Shown here in pieces: positions 63,945 to 64,000 of a stretch of 64,000 nt of DNA. Position numbers and translations under genes: made by a program. Under the pieces are notes generated by a model. That model was not told the origin of the DNA, searched no databases, and saw only the letters and a program-made list of their open reading frames with translations. Positions within the stretch are counted from its first letter, which is position 1; each line of letters starts with the position of its first letter. This DNA is from Mastigias papua (lineage: Eukaryota > Cnidaria > Scyphozoa > Rhizostomeae > Mastigiidae): positions 8,454,275-8,518,274 of the forward strand of contig OZ025271.1 in the NCBI GenBank assembly GCA_964019165.1. The letters run 5' to 3'.

Positions 63945-63950
<6 letters not shown>
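63858..63950 (+). repeat. Downstream Penelope terminal repeat with hammerhead-like core
   Basis: Matches 60498-60592 with about three differences. The core CTGATGA is at 63893-63899, the GGC-TTGT-GCC stem-loop at 63901-63910, and GAAA at 63911-63914. Confidence 0.85.

Positions 63951-64000
<50 letters not shown>
63947..64000. repeat. (TA)n microsatellite at the window edge
   Basis: TA dinucleotides continue to the last base of the window, so the full length is unknown. Confidence 0.97.

Overview
This is an AT-rich eukaryotic, almost certainly invertebrate-animal, genomic window. Protein coding is sparse. Most recognisable sequence is transposable elements, with intronic or intergenic DNA between them. 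The animal call rests on a NACHT-ATPase (NLR-type) exon with metazoan-style splice sites, a Ty3/Gypsy element with two zinc knuckles, RTE-like and CR1/L2-like LINEs, Penelope-like elements, a PIF/Harbinger element and MITEs with G-rich ends. The mix fits a cnidarian, sponge, mollusc or other marine invertebrate. I cannot fix the phylum from the sequence.

Layout. 0.1-2.7 kb: a DNA element with ~275 bp terminal inverted repeats holding a broken SAP/SWIM-domain gene. 4.5-5.0 kb: an array of eight CCAAT boxes, five of them spaced about 40 bp apart. 5.0-7.0 kb: foldback elements. 7.7-10.2 kb: a degenerate tandem array (~140 bp unit) whose minus strand carries a recurring short basic reading frame. 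12.26-17.27 kb: an intact, recently inserted Ty3/Gypsy LTR retrotransposon (5 bp target duplication, LTRs about 99.4% identical). 17.9-18.45 kb: short diverged tandem repeat. 21.0-23.4 kb: decayed CR1/L2-like LINE. 24.1-25.4 kb: TIR-flanked element. 27.7-28.2 kb: probable LINE 3' end. 29.1-29.4 kb: Myb/SANT-like fragment.

32.5-35.3 kb (minus strand): a candidate gene built of many short exons, most of them multiples of three, with good splice signals. This is the least explained coding signal in the window. 36.2-38.5 kb: decayed PIF/Harbinger element with a MADF/BESS-type gene facing its DDE transposase. 39.3-40.7 kb: minisatellite, MITE and TCAA microsatellite. 43.0 and 55.9 kb: two copies of one MITE family. 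46.3-49.6 kb: nearly full-length RTE-type LINE (APE endonuclease plus reverse transcriptase) with few breaks. 51.3-51.7 kb: coiled-coil gene remnant. 52.6-54.7 kb (minus strand): NACHT exon of an NLR-like receptor. 58.5-64.0 kb: two Penelope-like elements with reverse transcriptase and GIY-YIG domains, long (TA)n tracts, and repeated ends carrying a hammerhead-like core.

The only host genes I would defend are the NLR-like exon and, more tentatively, the short-exon gene. Most other coding sequence belongs to selfish elements. Several frameshifts in the LINE and Penelope elements fall in homopolymer runs, so some 'pseudogene' calls could be assembly errors.
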